64,000 nucleotides of DNA from Macrostomum hystrix (GCA_950097015.1 CATNEN010000038.1:4695001-4759000), one strand, 5' to 3'; shown: positions 23,744-35,236, counted from the first letter of the stretch. The notes: generated by a model from the letters alone, not told the origin. Made by a program: numbers and translations.

Positions 23744-26700
23744 TCACGCGTTGTCATCCTCGTCGCTGCTGTCTTTGGCCAGGCTGCCGAGAACCTCCGA
23801 TGGCACTGGCAGTGCGGCGATCTCAATGTTGGCTCCGTCTGAAAAATAAAGATTTTTGTCAGCCTGATTATATCCCTACTTTAACTAGGAACATGGACAA
23901 GACTGGCACAGAAACTTAATTTCCTAGCTAGTCCTAGCAACAAGTTTACATCTGCGTGAAATTAAATAATAATTAATAATTAATTAGCCGACAGCACAGC
24001 CATTGCGCGGCCCATCTGAAGGCTGCGTACAGCTGTTCAGTCCATGGACAGGGGAAACACCACACCCACCTTTAATATTACTTCAAGTGTCTTGCTAAAG
24101 AACACAAATTGTTCCAACGGAGTCGGGAATCGAACCACCGACCTTTAAGTCGTTAGTCTGACGCTCTAACTAAAAGGCTACAGCCTCTTCTGAAACATTG
24201 TGAACTGAAACAATCGACCATGTCAGTTTCACATGGACTGGGGTTCGAACTACTGACCTACCCCTTATGAGCGCCCACATACTAGTAAATCCAATTAACT
24301 CACCATCGCTATGATCGCCGGCCTCCTCCAGCACCTCGCCTTGTCCATCAGCCGCCTCTCCCTCTTCGCTATCGTCGTCACCGTCGTCCGCGATGTTCAG
24401 CTCCTCCGGATTGTTGCTTCCGTTGCCATTAGCAGCGGCTGAGGCAGCCTGGTTCCGTACAACACCAGCAGGCTGTTCCTGGTCTTTGCCGCGAACAAAC
24501 AGGATGCCCTTCGGCTGCGGAGGCTGCTGCTGCTGCTTCTCCAGGCTGCGCATCGGGTCCATTGGCTCGTCGGCCTCATCGGTAGCGGCGGCTGAAGCGG
24601 CTGCCGCTGCCGCTGAATAGTTCAACTGCGTGCTGAAGGCGGCAGTGACTGAGCGCTTGACTCGGAGCATCTCGCGCAGGGTCTCCTCGCTGCCGTTGGC
24701 GATCTCGAACTCCTGCCAGGCCTGCCAGAAGCGCTGGTGCAGGCGCGGGTCGCACATCTGGGCGCAGTAGGCGTAGACAGCCCTGGCTCGATCCGTTTCG
24801 CCCAGTCGGGTCTCCAGTTCGGCGAAGCGCAGGCAGAATTCGCGAGCCTCCGCGTCTGGCAGGGCCTCGATGGCCTTCTCGTAGACGGCGCGGGTGTGCG
24901 TGACGCCGAGCAGTTCGGCCACGCGGTTGATGTAGATGTTGAACATGGGGGCGCGCTGGTCCGCAGGCAGGCGATCAAGCGCCCTCTCGTACACATTCAT
25001 GGCCCTCTTGGCCAGGCCGTGCTCCTCCTCCAGCTTGGCGTAGAGCAGGTAGAACGGGCGGGACAGCTCAGCCGGGCAGTGCTCAAGGCACTGCTCAAAC
25101 AGGTCGCGAGCTCGCTCCAGCTTGGCGCCGCCGTAGCGATCCGAGAAGCGAATCAGGTAGGTCTTCCACAGCTCCTCCACGTTCGGCCATTTGAATAGGG
25201 CGATGCCACGCTCGTACACCTGATAGGTGGGTGAGAAAAAATAGGGTCGTTTCAACTCAGACTAGCAATGGCCCTCTAAACTGTCTCTTGATTTCCATTC
25301 TAAAATTTCCCTAAACGTCTAGAGAAATTTTTATGTCTATTTCTTACAATCTCTAGATACAATCCGAATTTTATCCGAAGTTGTCTAAACTTATCCCTAG
25401 ATGTCTAAACTTATCCCCAGATGTCTAAACTTATCCCTAGATGTCTAAACTTATCCCTAGATGTCTAAACTTATCCTAGAATGTCCAAACTAACTCTTAG
25501 ATTTGCACATCGACTCACCCGGAAAGAGTCCTCAAAGTAGGCGTTCTCCTCCAGCATGACAGCGTAGTTGATGACAATCTGCGGCGTGGCGATCTGCAGG
25601 TCCAGCATCCGGTCGTAGGCAGCCCTGGCTGTAGCCAGCGTGCCGAAGGACTCCTCCAGATCCACGTAGAATGACCACAGCTTCAGGGACTTGTGCAGCC
25701 GTGCCTGCACAGACTCGGACCGGTCGTAGAAGTCCACCTTGTGGGAGGGCGGCGCGGCCGCTTTGGCCAGCAGGGCGAGGGCCTTCTCTGGCGGGCCGTG
25801 CCGCAGCTCCAGCTCAGCCCACTGGCACCAGACGTAGGCCAAGTCGTCCACGGTTCTGAAGGAGGGGACAGTTTAGAGAAGTATGGGATAATTTAGAAAC
25901 CGAAAGGGATCATCTAGAAAGCTGGGGATTATTTGTAAAATGGGAACCTTCGGATTTATGGGGATTATTTGGGAACTATGGAGATTATTTGGGAACTATG
26001 GGGAATATTTGGGAACTTTGGGGATTATTTGGGAACTATTGGGAATATTCGTGAACTATGGGGAATATTTGGGAACTATGGGGAATATTTGTGAACTATG
26101 GGGAATATTTGGGAACTATGGGGAATATTTGGGAACTATGGGGAATATTTGGGAACTATGGGGAATATTTGGGAACTATGGGGAATATTTGTGAACTATG
26201 GGGAATATTTGTGAACTATGGGGAATATTTGGGAACTATGGGGAATATTTGTGAACTATGGGGAATATTTGTGAACTATGGGGAATATTTGTGAACTATG
26301 GGGAATATTTGTGAACTATGGGGAATATTTGTGAACTATGGGGAATATTTGGGAACTATGGGGAATATTCGTGAACTATGGGGAATATTTGGGAACTATG
26401 GGGAATATTTGTGAACTATAGGGAATATTTGTGAGCTATGGGGAATATTAGGAAATTATGGGTATTATTTGTGGACTCTAAGAACTTTTTCAGGTCGGTG
26501 GGATTATTTGGGAATCGAGGAAAAAACCGATGTGGTCATACGTAAGTTAAATTGTGTTGCTTGAAAAACGGTGTCTATGATTTTTAAACTGTATAGATAC
26601 TAAACGGAAAGGATACTTAGACATGAATTTATAATTATTTAAGGGAAGGGATTTCGTCGAAACCGAGAGGATTTTCAGAACACGATGAGATATTAATGGA

Positions 26701-29119
26701 CTGGGGAAAAATTCATTTGCTAACAATCCGAAATAAACGAATTAGGGAGGCTAAAAAGTCCAACCTGTGATCAGCGGCCGTCGCCTTCTCCATAACAGTC
26801 CTGGCATCGTCCAGCTGACCGTGCCTCTCGTAAAACTTGGCAAACTCTGTCCACAGAGAGCAGGCCCTGCCAGCCGTGGCCTTGTGCGGGTCCACAGTCT
26901 TCACGGCCTCCATGTAGGCGCCGATCTGTTCGGCCGGCCGGTCAGCCAGCAGCTGCACCCGCTTGTGCCACTCCGGCACGCAGTGGGGATTCTGGCGCAG
27001 CAGCACGGAATTAAGCAGAAGCGGCCGGCGTTCAATCAGGTGCTCAAACCTGAGCATAGCCAGGTCCGACTCAAGGGCCTCCTCCGAGTTGCCCGCATCT
27101 TCGGCGTCCTCGGCGCTTTGCTCCATGAGTTGGCGCACCAGACCCTCCTCAAATTCGGCCGACGCGTCGAATACCTGGCTGAAGTCGCGCACCGTGGTTA
27201 CGGTTGCTAGGGCCTCTTCAAACACGTCCCTGGTTAGGGAAGAAGACCATCATTAGTTAAAAATATGGGATCATTGAATGCCAATATGGGATCAGTTGGT
27301 CATTTTACGGGATCAGTTGATTACAATATGGGATCAGTTGATTAAAATATAGGATCAGTTGATTACAATGTGGAATCAGTTGATTACAATATAGGATCAG
27401 TTGATTACAATATAGGATCAGTTGATTACAATATAGGATCAGTTGATTACAATATGGGATCAATGAATTACAATATGGGATCAGTGAAATACAGTATGGG
27501 ATCAGTGAAATACAATATGGGATCAGTGAAATACAATATGGGATCAGTTGATTACAATATGGGATCAATGAATTACAATATGGGATCAGTGAAATACAGT
27601 ATGGGATCAGTGAAATACAGTATGGGATCAGTGAAATACAGTATGGGATCTGTAAAATACAGTATGGGATCAGAGAAATTCAATGCGTGCTCATTAATTT
27701 TACTATAGGATCAGTAAAATTAGCGGTCTCACCTGGCCCTGCTGATATTGCCAGCCCTGAGGTGCCACTCAGCCAGGGCGGTCCACAGCCGGCCAACCTG
27801 ATCAGTGTAGCGACTGATGCCCTGCCGGATGATGGCCTCGGCGTTGACACTGGTGACCTCCAGCGGGTTGTGGGACAGCAGGCTGCACAACTCCTGCCAG
27901 AGGGCGTGCTTGGACTTGCCGCGCGAACTCTGGAAATTGTCGTCGTTGATCACGGCCACCAGGTTGGCCACGGCCTCATCTAGCCGGCGGTGCTCAAGCA
28001 GGAAGTCGACGAACTCTTCGCGGCCCTCCGGTCTGTAGCGAATGTAGCGCCGCATAACTCGCAGGGCGGTCTCAAGGCAGCCGTGCTGGGCGTGCAGGCG
28101 AACCAGGCGCAGGTATGGAGGCCACAGCCGATCGTGCTGGGTCAGAGGCAGAGAGCGCAGGGCGCGGTCGAATGCGCGGCGAGCTTCCGTGACGCGGCCC
28201 TGTCTAAATCATTTTATGAGGAAAATAACAATAATGCGAAGACCCTGGTGACAAGGAAGAATAACGCTGCTCTTGTATAAACATAATCATAAAATAGTCA
28301 ACAATAGTAGCCCACATTGCGATATGATGAAATTCTGTGAGCAGAAACTGTTAGCCTATTTCTATGGTTTTCCACGCAAGACATCCTTTTTTGGGACATG
28401 GAGACAAAATTAAAATGTGGATATTAGAAATACCTCCCCTAGTCTTCTTACTTTTAACAGCAAATATTGGAGGGTGAGAGGTAGAGCGCAGCCTTCCGCA
28501 CCAACTTTTCTTGAGCTTGATTCCACGGCGAAGCTGCATTGTTTTAAAAGGCTAAGTGGCTTGTGGAGCGATTTACACCCTCGAGGGTCAGCTTCCAAGG
28601 AACAGTGAGAGTACACTGCCAGACAATGAGAAAGCCGGGCAGATGTACACACCTGTGAGAGCAACTAGGTACACAACTAGTGTGAGCACATACCTAGTTA
28701 GGAAGTGAGGGTGAGAACTAGTGTGAGCACATACCTAGTTAGGAAGTGAGGGTGAGAACTAGTGTGAGCACATACCTAGTTAGGAAGCGGCAGTAATCCA
28801 GCCAGACGCGGGGCATCTTGTGCATGTGAACCAGCGCCCGCTCGTGGGCCGCATTCGCCGCGGCAAGCTCAGCAAGGAAGTCGGCCTCGGCAACGTCGGG
28901 AGAGTCGCGCCTGGCGCGGGCCAGGCGGCGCCGGTAGCGCAGGTAGCGGTACCAGAGCTTGTAGCTGCCTGGCAGCTGCTTGACCGCCCGCTCATAGATC
29001 TGGCAGACCGCCGAAGCGCGCTGATTGCCGGACACCTTGTGATCAATGTAGCGCAGCCAGGACTTCACCGAGTAGGGATTCCGGATGATCTCCTCTTCGT
29101 ATGGCAGGTCATCTTCCTC
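23744..29119 (-). CDS. XAB2: XAB2/SYF1 pre-mRNA splicing factor (HAT-repeat protein)
   Basis: Six exons on the minus strand, read right to left: 28776-29119, 27733-28203, 26765-27229, 25519-25855, 24304-25219 and 23744-23838. All junctions are GT-AG and phases agree. The product (about 875 residues) follows human XAB2/yeast Syf1 from near its start (DLPYEEEI), through the TPR-like HAT repeats (MHKMPRVWLDYC, RRPLLLNSVLLRQNPH, IATPQIVINYAVMLEE, YERGIALFKWPNVEELW), to an acidic tail and final VLGSLAKDSSDEDDN. It is a scaffold of the NineTeen/Prp19 spliceosome complex and of transcription-coupled repair in the nucleus. The first 10-20 residues may lie on an unseen upstream exon: the exon starts after TGCAG, although ATG CAG at 29123 is in frame and could be the start. 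The last exon was recovered by splicing. Introns 2-4 are minisatellites, and introns 1 and 5 hold SINEs. Confidence 0.95.
23995..24190 (-). mobile_element. SINE family 1 in XAB2 intron 5
   Basis: Antisense of a tRNA-derived SINE. On the plus strand: agccgacagcacagccattg, ggctgcgtacagctgttcag, tccatggac, and, at the tRNA-like end, gtcgggaatcgaaccaccga (B box) and aagtcgttagtctgacgctc. It is sense to XAB2 transcription and lies between exons at 23838 and 24304. Confidence 0.8.
25375..25500. repeat. 20-bp minisatellite in XAB2 intron 4
   Basis: Five to six copies of the 20-bp unit gtctaaacttatccctagat, with diverged units on both sides, between exons at 25219 and 25519. It accounts for much of the 299-bp intron. 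Confidence 0.9.
25925..26510. repeat. 20-bp minisatellite in XAB2 intron 3
   Basis: About 27 copies of ggggaatatttgggaactat, with ttg/gtg variants and diverged units (gggaattatgggtattattt) at both edges. Degenerate units appear to continue toward the acceptor near 25870. The array fills most of the 909-bp intron. Confidence 0.95.
27245..27715. repeat. 21-bp minisatellite in XAB2 intron 2
   Basis: About 21 copies of a 21-bp unit (gatcagttgattacaatatg plus g), grading into gatcagtgaaatacagtatg variants. It fills nearly the whole 503-bp intron between exons at 27229 and 27733. Confidence 0.95.
28225..28345 (+). repeat. interspersed repeat X, partial copy in XAB2 intron 1
   Basis: Blocks gcgaagaccctggtgacaag, aataacgctgctcttgtata, cacattgcgatatgatgaaa and ttctgtgagcag parallel those at 14081 and 18300. 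Confidence 0.5.
28470..28676 (+). mobile_element. SINE family 2 copy in XAB2 intron 1
   Basis: Decayed head (cttgagcttgattccacggc) and body (gcgatttacaccctcgaggg, gtgagagtacactgccagac, gggcagatgtacacacctgt) match the copies at 10731 and 29250. The 3' part is missing, replaced by the 41-bp splice-donor repeats. Confidence 0.7.
28677..28790 (-). repeat. three tandem 41-bp copies of the XAB2 intron 1 splice donor
   Basis: Units start every 41 bp (tacctagtt at 28691, 28732 and 28773). On the minus strand each repeats the exon end and donor CTTCCTAACTAG|GTATGTG followed by ctcacactagttctcaccct. The rightmost copy (28776) is the true exon boundary, leaving two downstream decoy donors at 41-bp spacing. 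Confidence 0.85.
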
Positions 29120-29249
29120 CTGCATTTTAGGGCATAAAGTTATGTCATTGACCGAATATTTTGGCTTCAAATTTAATGAATCAATAAAACACGTTTTAGC
29201 TTAAGTAGGAAAGGCTTGCATTTAAACAACAATATGGGTTGCTTTAAAG

Positions 29250-29600
29250 GTAAGGTGGCAGATTGGTTAATGTGTTTGCCTTTCGCACCAAGGTCACTGA
29301 GCTCAATTCCACTGCAAGGCCAACATTCATTTGGGGTGCAGCCATAGAGAGGAGGCTCGGGGGCTTGCTGTACAATTTACCCCCTTGAGGGCCAAACTTC
29401 AAGGCACAGTGAAAGTGTACACTATCTTGACAATTAGAAAATCAAGACAGATATACTTGTATTTTTGCTATCAGTTCGCGTGTGTGCTCAGGAGTCAGCT
29501 GAATGGGCAGAATTGCCTCTATACTGGCTACAGGTCTAGTGTCACCAAATAATGTGCTATTGCCCACAGCCCTCCACAATAATTCCAAAAGACTGCCAAA
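29250..29600 (+). mobile_element. SINE family 2 copy, near full length
   Basis: tRNA-like head (ggtggcagattggttaatgt, then gagctcaattcc as a B-box remnant), body gcagccatagagaggaggct, acagtgaaagtgtacactat and gtgctcaggagtcagctgaa, and tail caaataatgtgctattgccc. It lies just upstream of the visible XAB2 exon 1. Confidence 0.75.
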
Positions 29601-30273
29601 TATTTTTAGTCCAATTATGGCAGACAAAACTCAAGAGGAAACAAAATAATGCATGGCCATATTTATAATAAAAGGAAGGCACAAAACTAGAAACATAATT
29701 TATTGTATACAAAATAATGACAAATTTTAATCAATAGTATTTAATTTAAAGCCTAAAGTTTTCTTACTTGAGGAAATAAATACAGGAATAGAATTGATGA
29801 AGAAGGCAACCGGAGTTCCAAGCTCACTCGCATTTTAAACAGTGTCTTACTTACTCATGTTAAAGTGTCTTACTCATTTCATACATTCCCTATTGAGACA
29901 AAGGCAAGCTGTATTAGAATTAAAGCAAAGGAGTTATTCCAATTGCGTGATTGACTGGAGGGCTGGAAACTCAAATCAGTATGTATTGTAGAAAATTACA
30001 ATTAAACCAGTGCATTATAACAACTTATTATAAAAGTGTCTTGCCACTTGGACACACAAAATTGCTACCTAGAAATACATATAACAAAGGAGTCTTTCCT
30101 TAGGAAGGCTAGAACTAATGTCGTAACATTAGACACATGGAAGTCATTTATGTATAAATAGTAAATCCATAGTTAAATATAAACCTACTGGGAGTACTCT
30201 AGTGAAATTCGAATAGTGAAGAAAACTTGAATAATTGGAGGCAAACAGCAGAATAGCGATTTGAAGAAAGGGC
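29601..30273. other. AT-rich intergenic sequence
   Basis: Lies upstream of XAB2. No exon encoding the missing XAB2 N-terminus is recognised. Confidence 0.5.
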
Positions 30274-30281
30274 CCTACGAC

Positions 30282-30880
30282 CCATAGTGTGGATCATGCT
30301 AAGTGCACGCGAGAACCGACCCAAAGCTAATTCCCAAAAGCACGCCGACGACAAGCGAATGCACGCCGATGCACGCCGATGCACGCCTACTAGGACAAAT
30401 GTATTTGTCAAAATCCTTAATGTCAAGACGAACGATTGCGAAAAAATATGATTGATGGTTAATTAATACGATATATACAATACGATAGACAAAAAACGCA
30501 TTTTAAATTGCATTGCGTAAAACAAAGCAACAAACGATGTACAAAAACAATTATATATCTTTAAAAAAAGTGTATTTATCATAAATTTATTTATTTAACA
30601 GTTTAATACACTGTTCAAATACAAGAGTTTTTTTTCAAAAGTTAAATACAATAATACGTATTTTATGTCTGCTTACCAATGCATTGGCAGCATTGCCACA
30701 TCAGTTGCCAGACTGCCAGGCACGCGACACGCGGCGCACGCCGGGCACGCCAGAGTATTTATGTAGTGTGCATTATGCACGCCAAATGCACGCCACTTAC
30801 CTAATCGCACGCCGGTGCACGCCACTTTTGAAAATGCACGCGGGAAAATTCTCGCGTGCACTACATGATCTACACTATGG
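30282..30880. mobile_element. 599-bp MITE with 8-bp target duplication
   Basis: Terminal inverted repeats start ccatagtgt(g/a)gatcatg and continue to gtgcacgcgagaa at both ends. They are flanked by perfect 8-bp direct repeats cctacgac (30274-30281 and 30881-30888). Subterminal regions carry many gcacgcc motifs in clusters. There is no coding capacity, so this is a non-autonomous DNA transposon. An 8-bp duplication is typical of hAT elements and also occurs in some MULEs. Confidence 0.85.
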
Positions 30881-30888
30881 CCTACGAC

Positions 30889-32077
30889 AGATGTAGCTGC
30901 CTGTATGCTGATACACAAATTTAAATTGCAAGAAAAAATTAAATACATCAAAAAATAAAAACATAGAAAATATTTATAAATTACTAAGTGCCAAAGTACA
31001 AAGCAGCGCAAATTAAAAACTTACAAAGAAAATATTTCCTGCAGTTTCCATCAAATAAATTAACTATTATAACCAAAGTCTAAGGCTTATCTGTAAGACT
31101 GTAAACGATAGACACACTCCTGTAGTTAATTTATAAGTTAGGACACTTAAGTTTTGAAAAGACTTGCAACTGACACTAGAACCAGATTGTGTGAGAGTAC
31201 GGCTGATGCATAGGACGATTTCTTAATCGTTTAAAATATTGATAGTTTATACGAAATATCCAGGTTTACGAAATGAGACTTTCTAGCTTTACAAGAACTA
31301 TGAGCACTTTAACAAAACTACTCTAAATAATGAAGACAAAGACAAGAAATAATTATAATTATGTGCATTCAGATTCTTAATAAACGTTCAAAACAGAATT
31401 CTTAACTTTTAAATATAAAGCAAAGGAAGGAATAAAATTATTACTATAAAATTTACGCTCTTCATGGATGAAATAAAACAGAAGAAATTCATTGTTCCGC
31501 AAAAGTTTTTTAATTTTGGCGTTCTTATTACTACTTTCACAATGGCTTTTTGTGCAGAAAATTGCCTAACCCATGACTTTTTACTAAAAATTCTAACACT
31601 GCTACTAGTGGCTGTCGTCAATTTCGTCTTTAAGATCTCCATGCCCGCAAGCCTATCGTCCAGCGGGCTTGGACATCCCTTGATTACTATGGCATGTAAT
31701 ACATATAATCAAATCCATAACAGCTAATGCTGCTAAAAACAATTGTAAATGGCAATCCTGAGCGAATATTTTTATAAAGAGGAAGCTACATCCTCATGAA
31801 AAGTTCGGTATTCTAAAATTTCAAACTTTTCGCATAGTTCAGAAAAATGATCTAATATATTTGCTGCTGTTATACGTTTGATTCCTTCTAGACTTATTAA
31901 TTGCAGTATGATTAACTGTAATAAAGAATAGAATTGTACTTTCGTGAAAAAAGGACACTTGTGAACAACTATTGCAATTGTTTTTTTTAATCCAACTCCA
32001 ACATCCAGCAATGTCCAAGAACACGATTATATTGTCAGCTTTTACAAGCCTTACTCATGGCAATGAGCACGGACAGA
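30889..32077. other. AT-rich intergenic sequence
   Basis: Between the MITE and RPS19. Short frames on both strands lack domains. Confidence 0.55.
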
Positions 32078-32087
32078 TTTATTTATT
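32078..32087 (-). terminator. poly(A) signals of RPS19
   Basis: Two overlapping minus-strand AATAAA hexamers (plus-strand TTTATTTATT) lie 26-35 nt past the RPS19 stop, at a normal distance for a short ribosomal protein 3' UTR. Confidence 0.65.
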
Positions 32088-32112
32088 AAGTCAGAATTTC
32101 ATAGATTAAAAT

Positions 32113-33240
32113 TCACTTTTTGTGAGCCTCGGAGTACACCTGGTAGGCGATGCGGTCCAGGTCGCGCCGACCCTGCTGGGTGAGTTGGCGACCGCCAGAC
32201 TCGTCCTTGGCCACCAGGCCCATAGACTCCAGGCCCTGCAGGCTCTTGCGCAGAGGGCCGCGATAGCAGCGCGAGGAATGATTGGGACGGTGACCACGGC
32301 GCTTCACCTTGCCGTAGACCTGGTTAGCAGGTGGAGAGATAGATAGCGATAATAAATTAGTAAGTTATCGGTTGAAAAAAAATAGTTTATTGAACATAAT
32401 TCTTGCTAGATTCGAATCTAACATATGGATATATGCTACTTGGGTTTCTAATCCACCATAACGAATGGCTCTTTAAGCCAGCCGCCGCGGAATCGAGCTA
32501 AGATCAATTGGTCCCTGAGCTCGACTCCGCGGCGAGGCCACATTAAATTTGGTCGCAGCTGCGGAGAGAAGGCTTGGGGGCTTGTCGTGTGCTGACGATG
32601 CACACACCTGTGTGTGTGCTTGCGCACAGTGTCTGTGTGCGCGTGTGTTTAGGAGTCAGTGAAATGGGCAGAATTCCTCGCTGGCTGCAGTCACCAAATG
32701 ATTTGACATTGCCTGCAGTTCTCCTTCAATCAATATTATCATTACACCACTAGCAGGCCTGCGAGTCAGACACAGTCTCGAAAACCTTCAAAATGTGGCT
32801 CTGAGGCCTTTTAAGCACCTACTTGCTTATGGCAAAGGTATAAAATCAACTTTAGCGCCTCAGCCATCTAAAACCCCCCATGAGCCGACCAAAAATCTGC
32901 CACCATAGCCACCTCAGCCAGTCAACAAAAATGGACATTTTAGCCAACCGTGTTAGAAACAATTTTAAAGGCTCACCTTGGTAAGCGCGCCCACTCCAAC
33001 AGGAGCGCGGACGTACAGATGGCGCAGGAGGGAGGCGGAGCGCACATAGAACCAATCAGAATCGGCCGGTGCCAGTTCATTGGCGGCGGACAGTTTGACA
33101 ACGTCGGCCCACTCTGGCACTGGAAGCTTGCCGGTCTTCTTCAAAAAGGCGGCAACAGCACGGACAAGCCTTTGCTGGCTGACATCTTTAACGCCGATGA
33201 ATGTATGGGCGGTTTTGCCGCTGGCTGCTTGCTGGGCCAT
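32113..33240 (-). CDS. RPS19: 40S ribosomal protein S19
   Basis: Two exons, 32977-33240 and 32113-32319, joined at ACCAAG|GTGAGC and AACCAG|GTCTAC, give about 155 residues against 145 in human RPS19. Diagnostic stretches include [55 protein letters not shown] and VGVGALTK, then [17 protein letters not shown] and [20 protein letters not shown] before LDRIAYQVY. The N-terminal extension of roughly ten residues ([13 protein letters not shown]) is longer than usual. The protein is a head component of the small ribosomal subunit needed for 18S rRNA maturation. ATTTCCAG lies directly against the ATG, so the start codon opens an exon, implying a 5' UTR intron or spliced-leader site. The single coding intron contains a SINE. 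Confidence 0.96.
32500..32735 (+). mobile_element. SINE family 2 copy in the RPS19 intron
   Basis: Head gagctcgactccgcggcgag, body ggtcgcagctgcggagagaa, cttgtcgtgtgctgacgatg, tgtgtttaggagtcagtgaa and tail caccaaatgatttgacattg. Antisense to RPS19, with internal deletions relative to the copy at 10731. Confidence 0.75.
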
Positions 33241-33534
33241 CTGGAAATTTCATTGCCAATTGCCATTGTTCAACTTATAAGCAAACCAGCAAGAAGTGAA
33301 ACTTTTGGTGAACAGAATATGCACTCAACTGATGCTGAACATGTCAGCAGCTTGTGCTGCTCTATCAGGAATGCCATGTGACACAGACAATATCTCTACA
33401 GCAAAATTTTTCCAAGCAATCTCAAACTTTTGTTTTAAGGTAGTCACAATAGTCAGTCAGCCAATAATTCTTAAGTATATAATTTGATTATTAATATATA
33501 GCCTTTAAAACCATGATACAAATGTGAAATGACT
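33241..33534. other. 5' flank of RPS19
   Basis: Presumed promoter or 5' UTR region; no pyrimidine-rich initiator could be assigned with confidence. Confidence 0.45.
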
Positions 33535-33542
33535 AGGCCATG

Positions 33543-33815
33543 CATACATGTGCAACACCCGGCTGACCCGGCCAAACCGGCCGGGTGAAACGAGGGCCAA
33601 GCAAGGTAAGTCGCAAAAACCAAGCGCAAAAAAATCAAAGGGGGGACTAAGGGACAAAAAAGGAAGGCGTGAAGAAAAGGAAAAAGGGGAGAGAAAAAGA
33701 GAGCAAATGAGAGCAAACTAAGTCATAAATAGAGCAATGAAACGAACTAAGTCGCAAATGAGAGCAAAAACTAAGTCGCACGGCCGGCTAAGATTTGGGA
33801 GGTTGCACATGTATG
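33543..33815. mobile_element. 273-bp MITE with 8-bp target duplication
   Basis: TIR catacatgtgcaac at the left (33543) and its complement gttgcacatgtatg at the right, flanked by perfect 8-bp repeats aggccatg (33535-33542 and 33816-33823). The interior is low-complexity purine-rich (agagcaaa, aagtcgca, ggggagaga) with no frame. The TIR differs from that of the MITE at 30282, so this is a second family. Confidence 0.8.
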
Positions 33816-33823
33816 AGGCCATG

Positions 33824-34370
33824 TATTTGAAACACTTTCTTGTGGGTGTGAAAATGTCATTCAATGCCTACTCAATTGATGATACACTGGTCCTATTTAA
33901 ATAAATTAGTTTGATTTTAACCTACTATACTGTTTAGGCCATTTATATTAAAGGGCTCAACTAGCATGGGTCAGTGGCAGAATAGTTTATACAATTGGAT
34001 CTTGCATAGTGTTGTGTGTTACTTGTTACTAGTTACCAATTAAGTAAAAAAATTTATCTTTTTGCAATGTTTATTTTTCTTATTACTATGAGTTGGTAAT
34101 AAAAATGATCATCACAAGTTGTTACCAACAGCATTCAATTTCCAATAACATGTTTTTGTTATCAGTTTCTAAAAGAATAATAAGAAATTAGCAGCCCTGA
34201 CATAATGGATTCTTTCATTTGACTCATAAAAATGTTTAAATTGTCTATTTTAACTTTTTAATTACTAGTATAAAAGATAGTCAAATTTATATAATTAGCA
34301 ACTACATCTTTTATTTCTTTGTTCAAATTGTTACTTACCAAAGGTCAGTAATCTCAACTGAGCCAGCCAT
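33824..34370. other. AT-rich intergenic sequence
   Basis: No gene or repeat is recognised. Confidence 0.5.
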
Positions 34371-35236
34371 CTAAGCCACATTTAAAAAGGGTGAGTGTGG
34401 AGCCAGCTGTTTGGTGGAATGAACTACATCAAGCCTAGGAACATTGTTGTGAGCACGAGCACCATCATACACCAAAGTCCATGGACTCCAGGGTTTGTCC
34501 ACTAGCTCAACTAACTCAGACAAAAATGCTACAAAATGGCAGCTTGTGAATCTGCCATCCACTAGCACATGTGTACCAGACCCCATTGGAGTGAAACCGC
34601 CAGACAAATTGTCAGGTTTCTCCCTTGTTGTCCACTTGTAATCATAATGGCTTGTTTGCCTCTGGGTGTGTGAGCCCGATTCCTTGCTGTCCATAAATTC
34701 ACTCAACACTTGTCCATGAACACAAGATTCCCTCCCATATCATCATTCAACATCCAACTTGCAAACTGCCACCGAGCCTCCTTCACCACATCTGTGTTCT
34801 AGTTTGCAGTAATCTGACGACTGGCCTATAAAGTGATAAGCTAGCAGTCAAGCATCCAACTGAGTGTTGAAAGACTTGGTGCCTATTGGCCAGGATTCTA
34901 AGCCTGTAGGTGGTCTCTCATGCTGGCAAGGGTGACATTGGGGGTTTCTTTAATCAAAAGCTTTGTAGGCCTACTCTCAATCAGATCTTCAGTAAGCAGC
35001 TTTGGTCATCTGCCTCCTCAGGGTAGGCCTAGTCTCTCAACAAGTCCCTCTAGAGCATATCGTTTGATAGGCCTAATGCCCCTTGCCATACACTTATTGA
35101 TTTCCAAGGTTTTAGCCAGCCGAATCCAATCTCTGCCTTCATCATATAATTGTGTCACGTGCAATCTATCTATCATCAATACTGGCTTGTATGGTCCTCT
35201 CAGCATTTTGAAAAATGGATAGAAAAGGACTGCCAA
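34371..35236 (-). pseudogene. Tc1/mariner (IS630) superfamily transposase relic
   Basis: Minus-strand fragments in changing frames and with stops keep the transposase order. First comes an N-terminal helix-turn-helix-like piece (DEGRDWIRLAKTLEI). Then a block with the first catalytic aspartate (NLVFMDKC, NLWTARNRAHTPRGKQA). Last comes the second aspartate region (LVYDGARAHNN) with LAPHSPFLN, matching the LPPYSPFLNP signature before the third acidic residue. The broken frame and in-frame stops show it is dead. It resembles the relic at 39186-40179 in the same signature blocks. No TIRs were found. Confidence 0.75.

Noticed and set aside
24393-25198. Plus-strand frames across XAB2 exon 5
   Set aside because: Antisense of a conserved exon; no domains.
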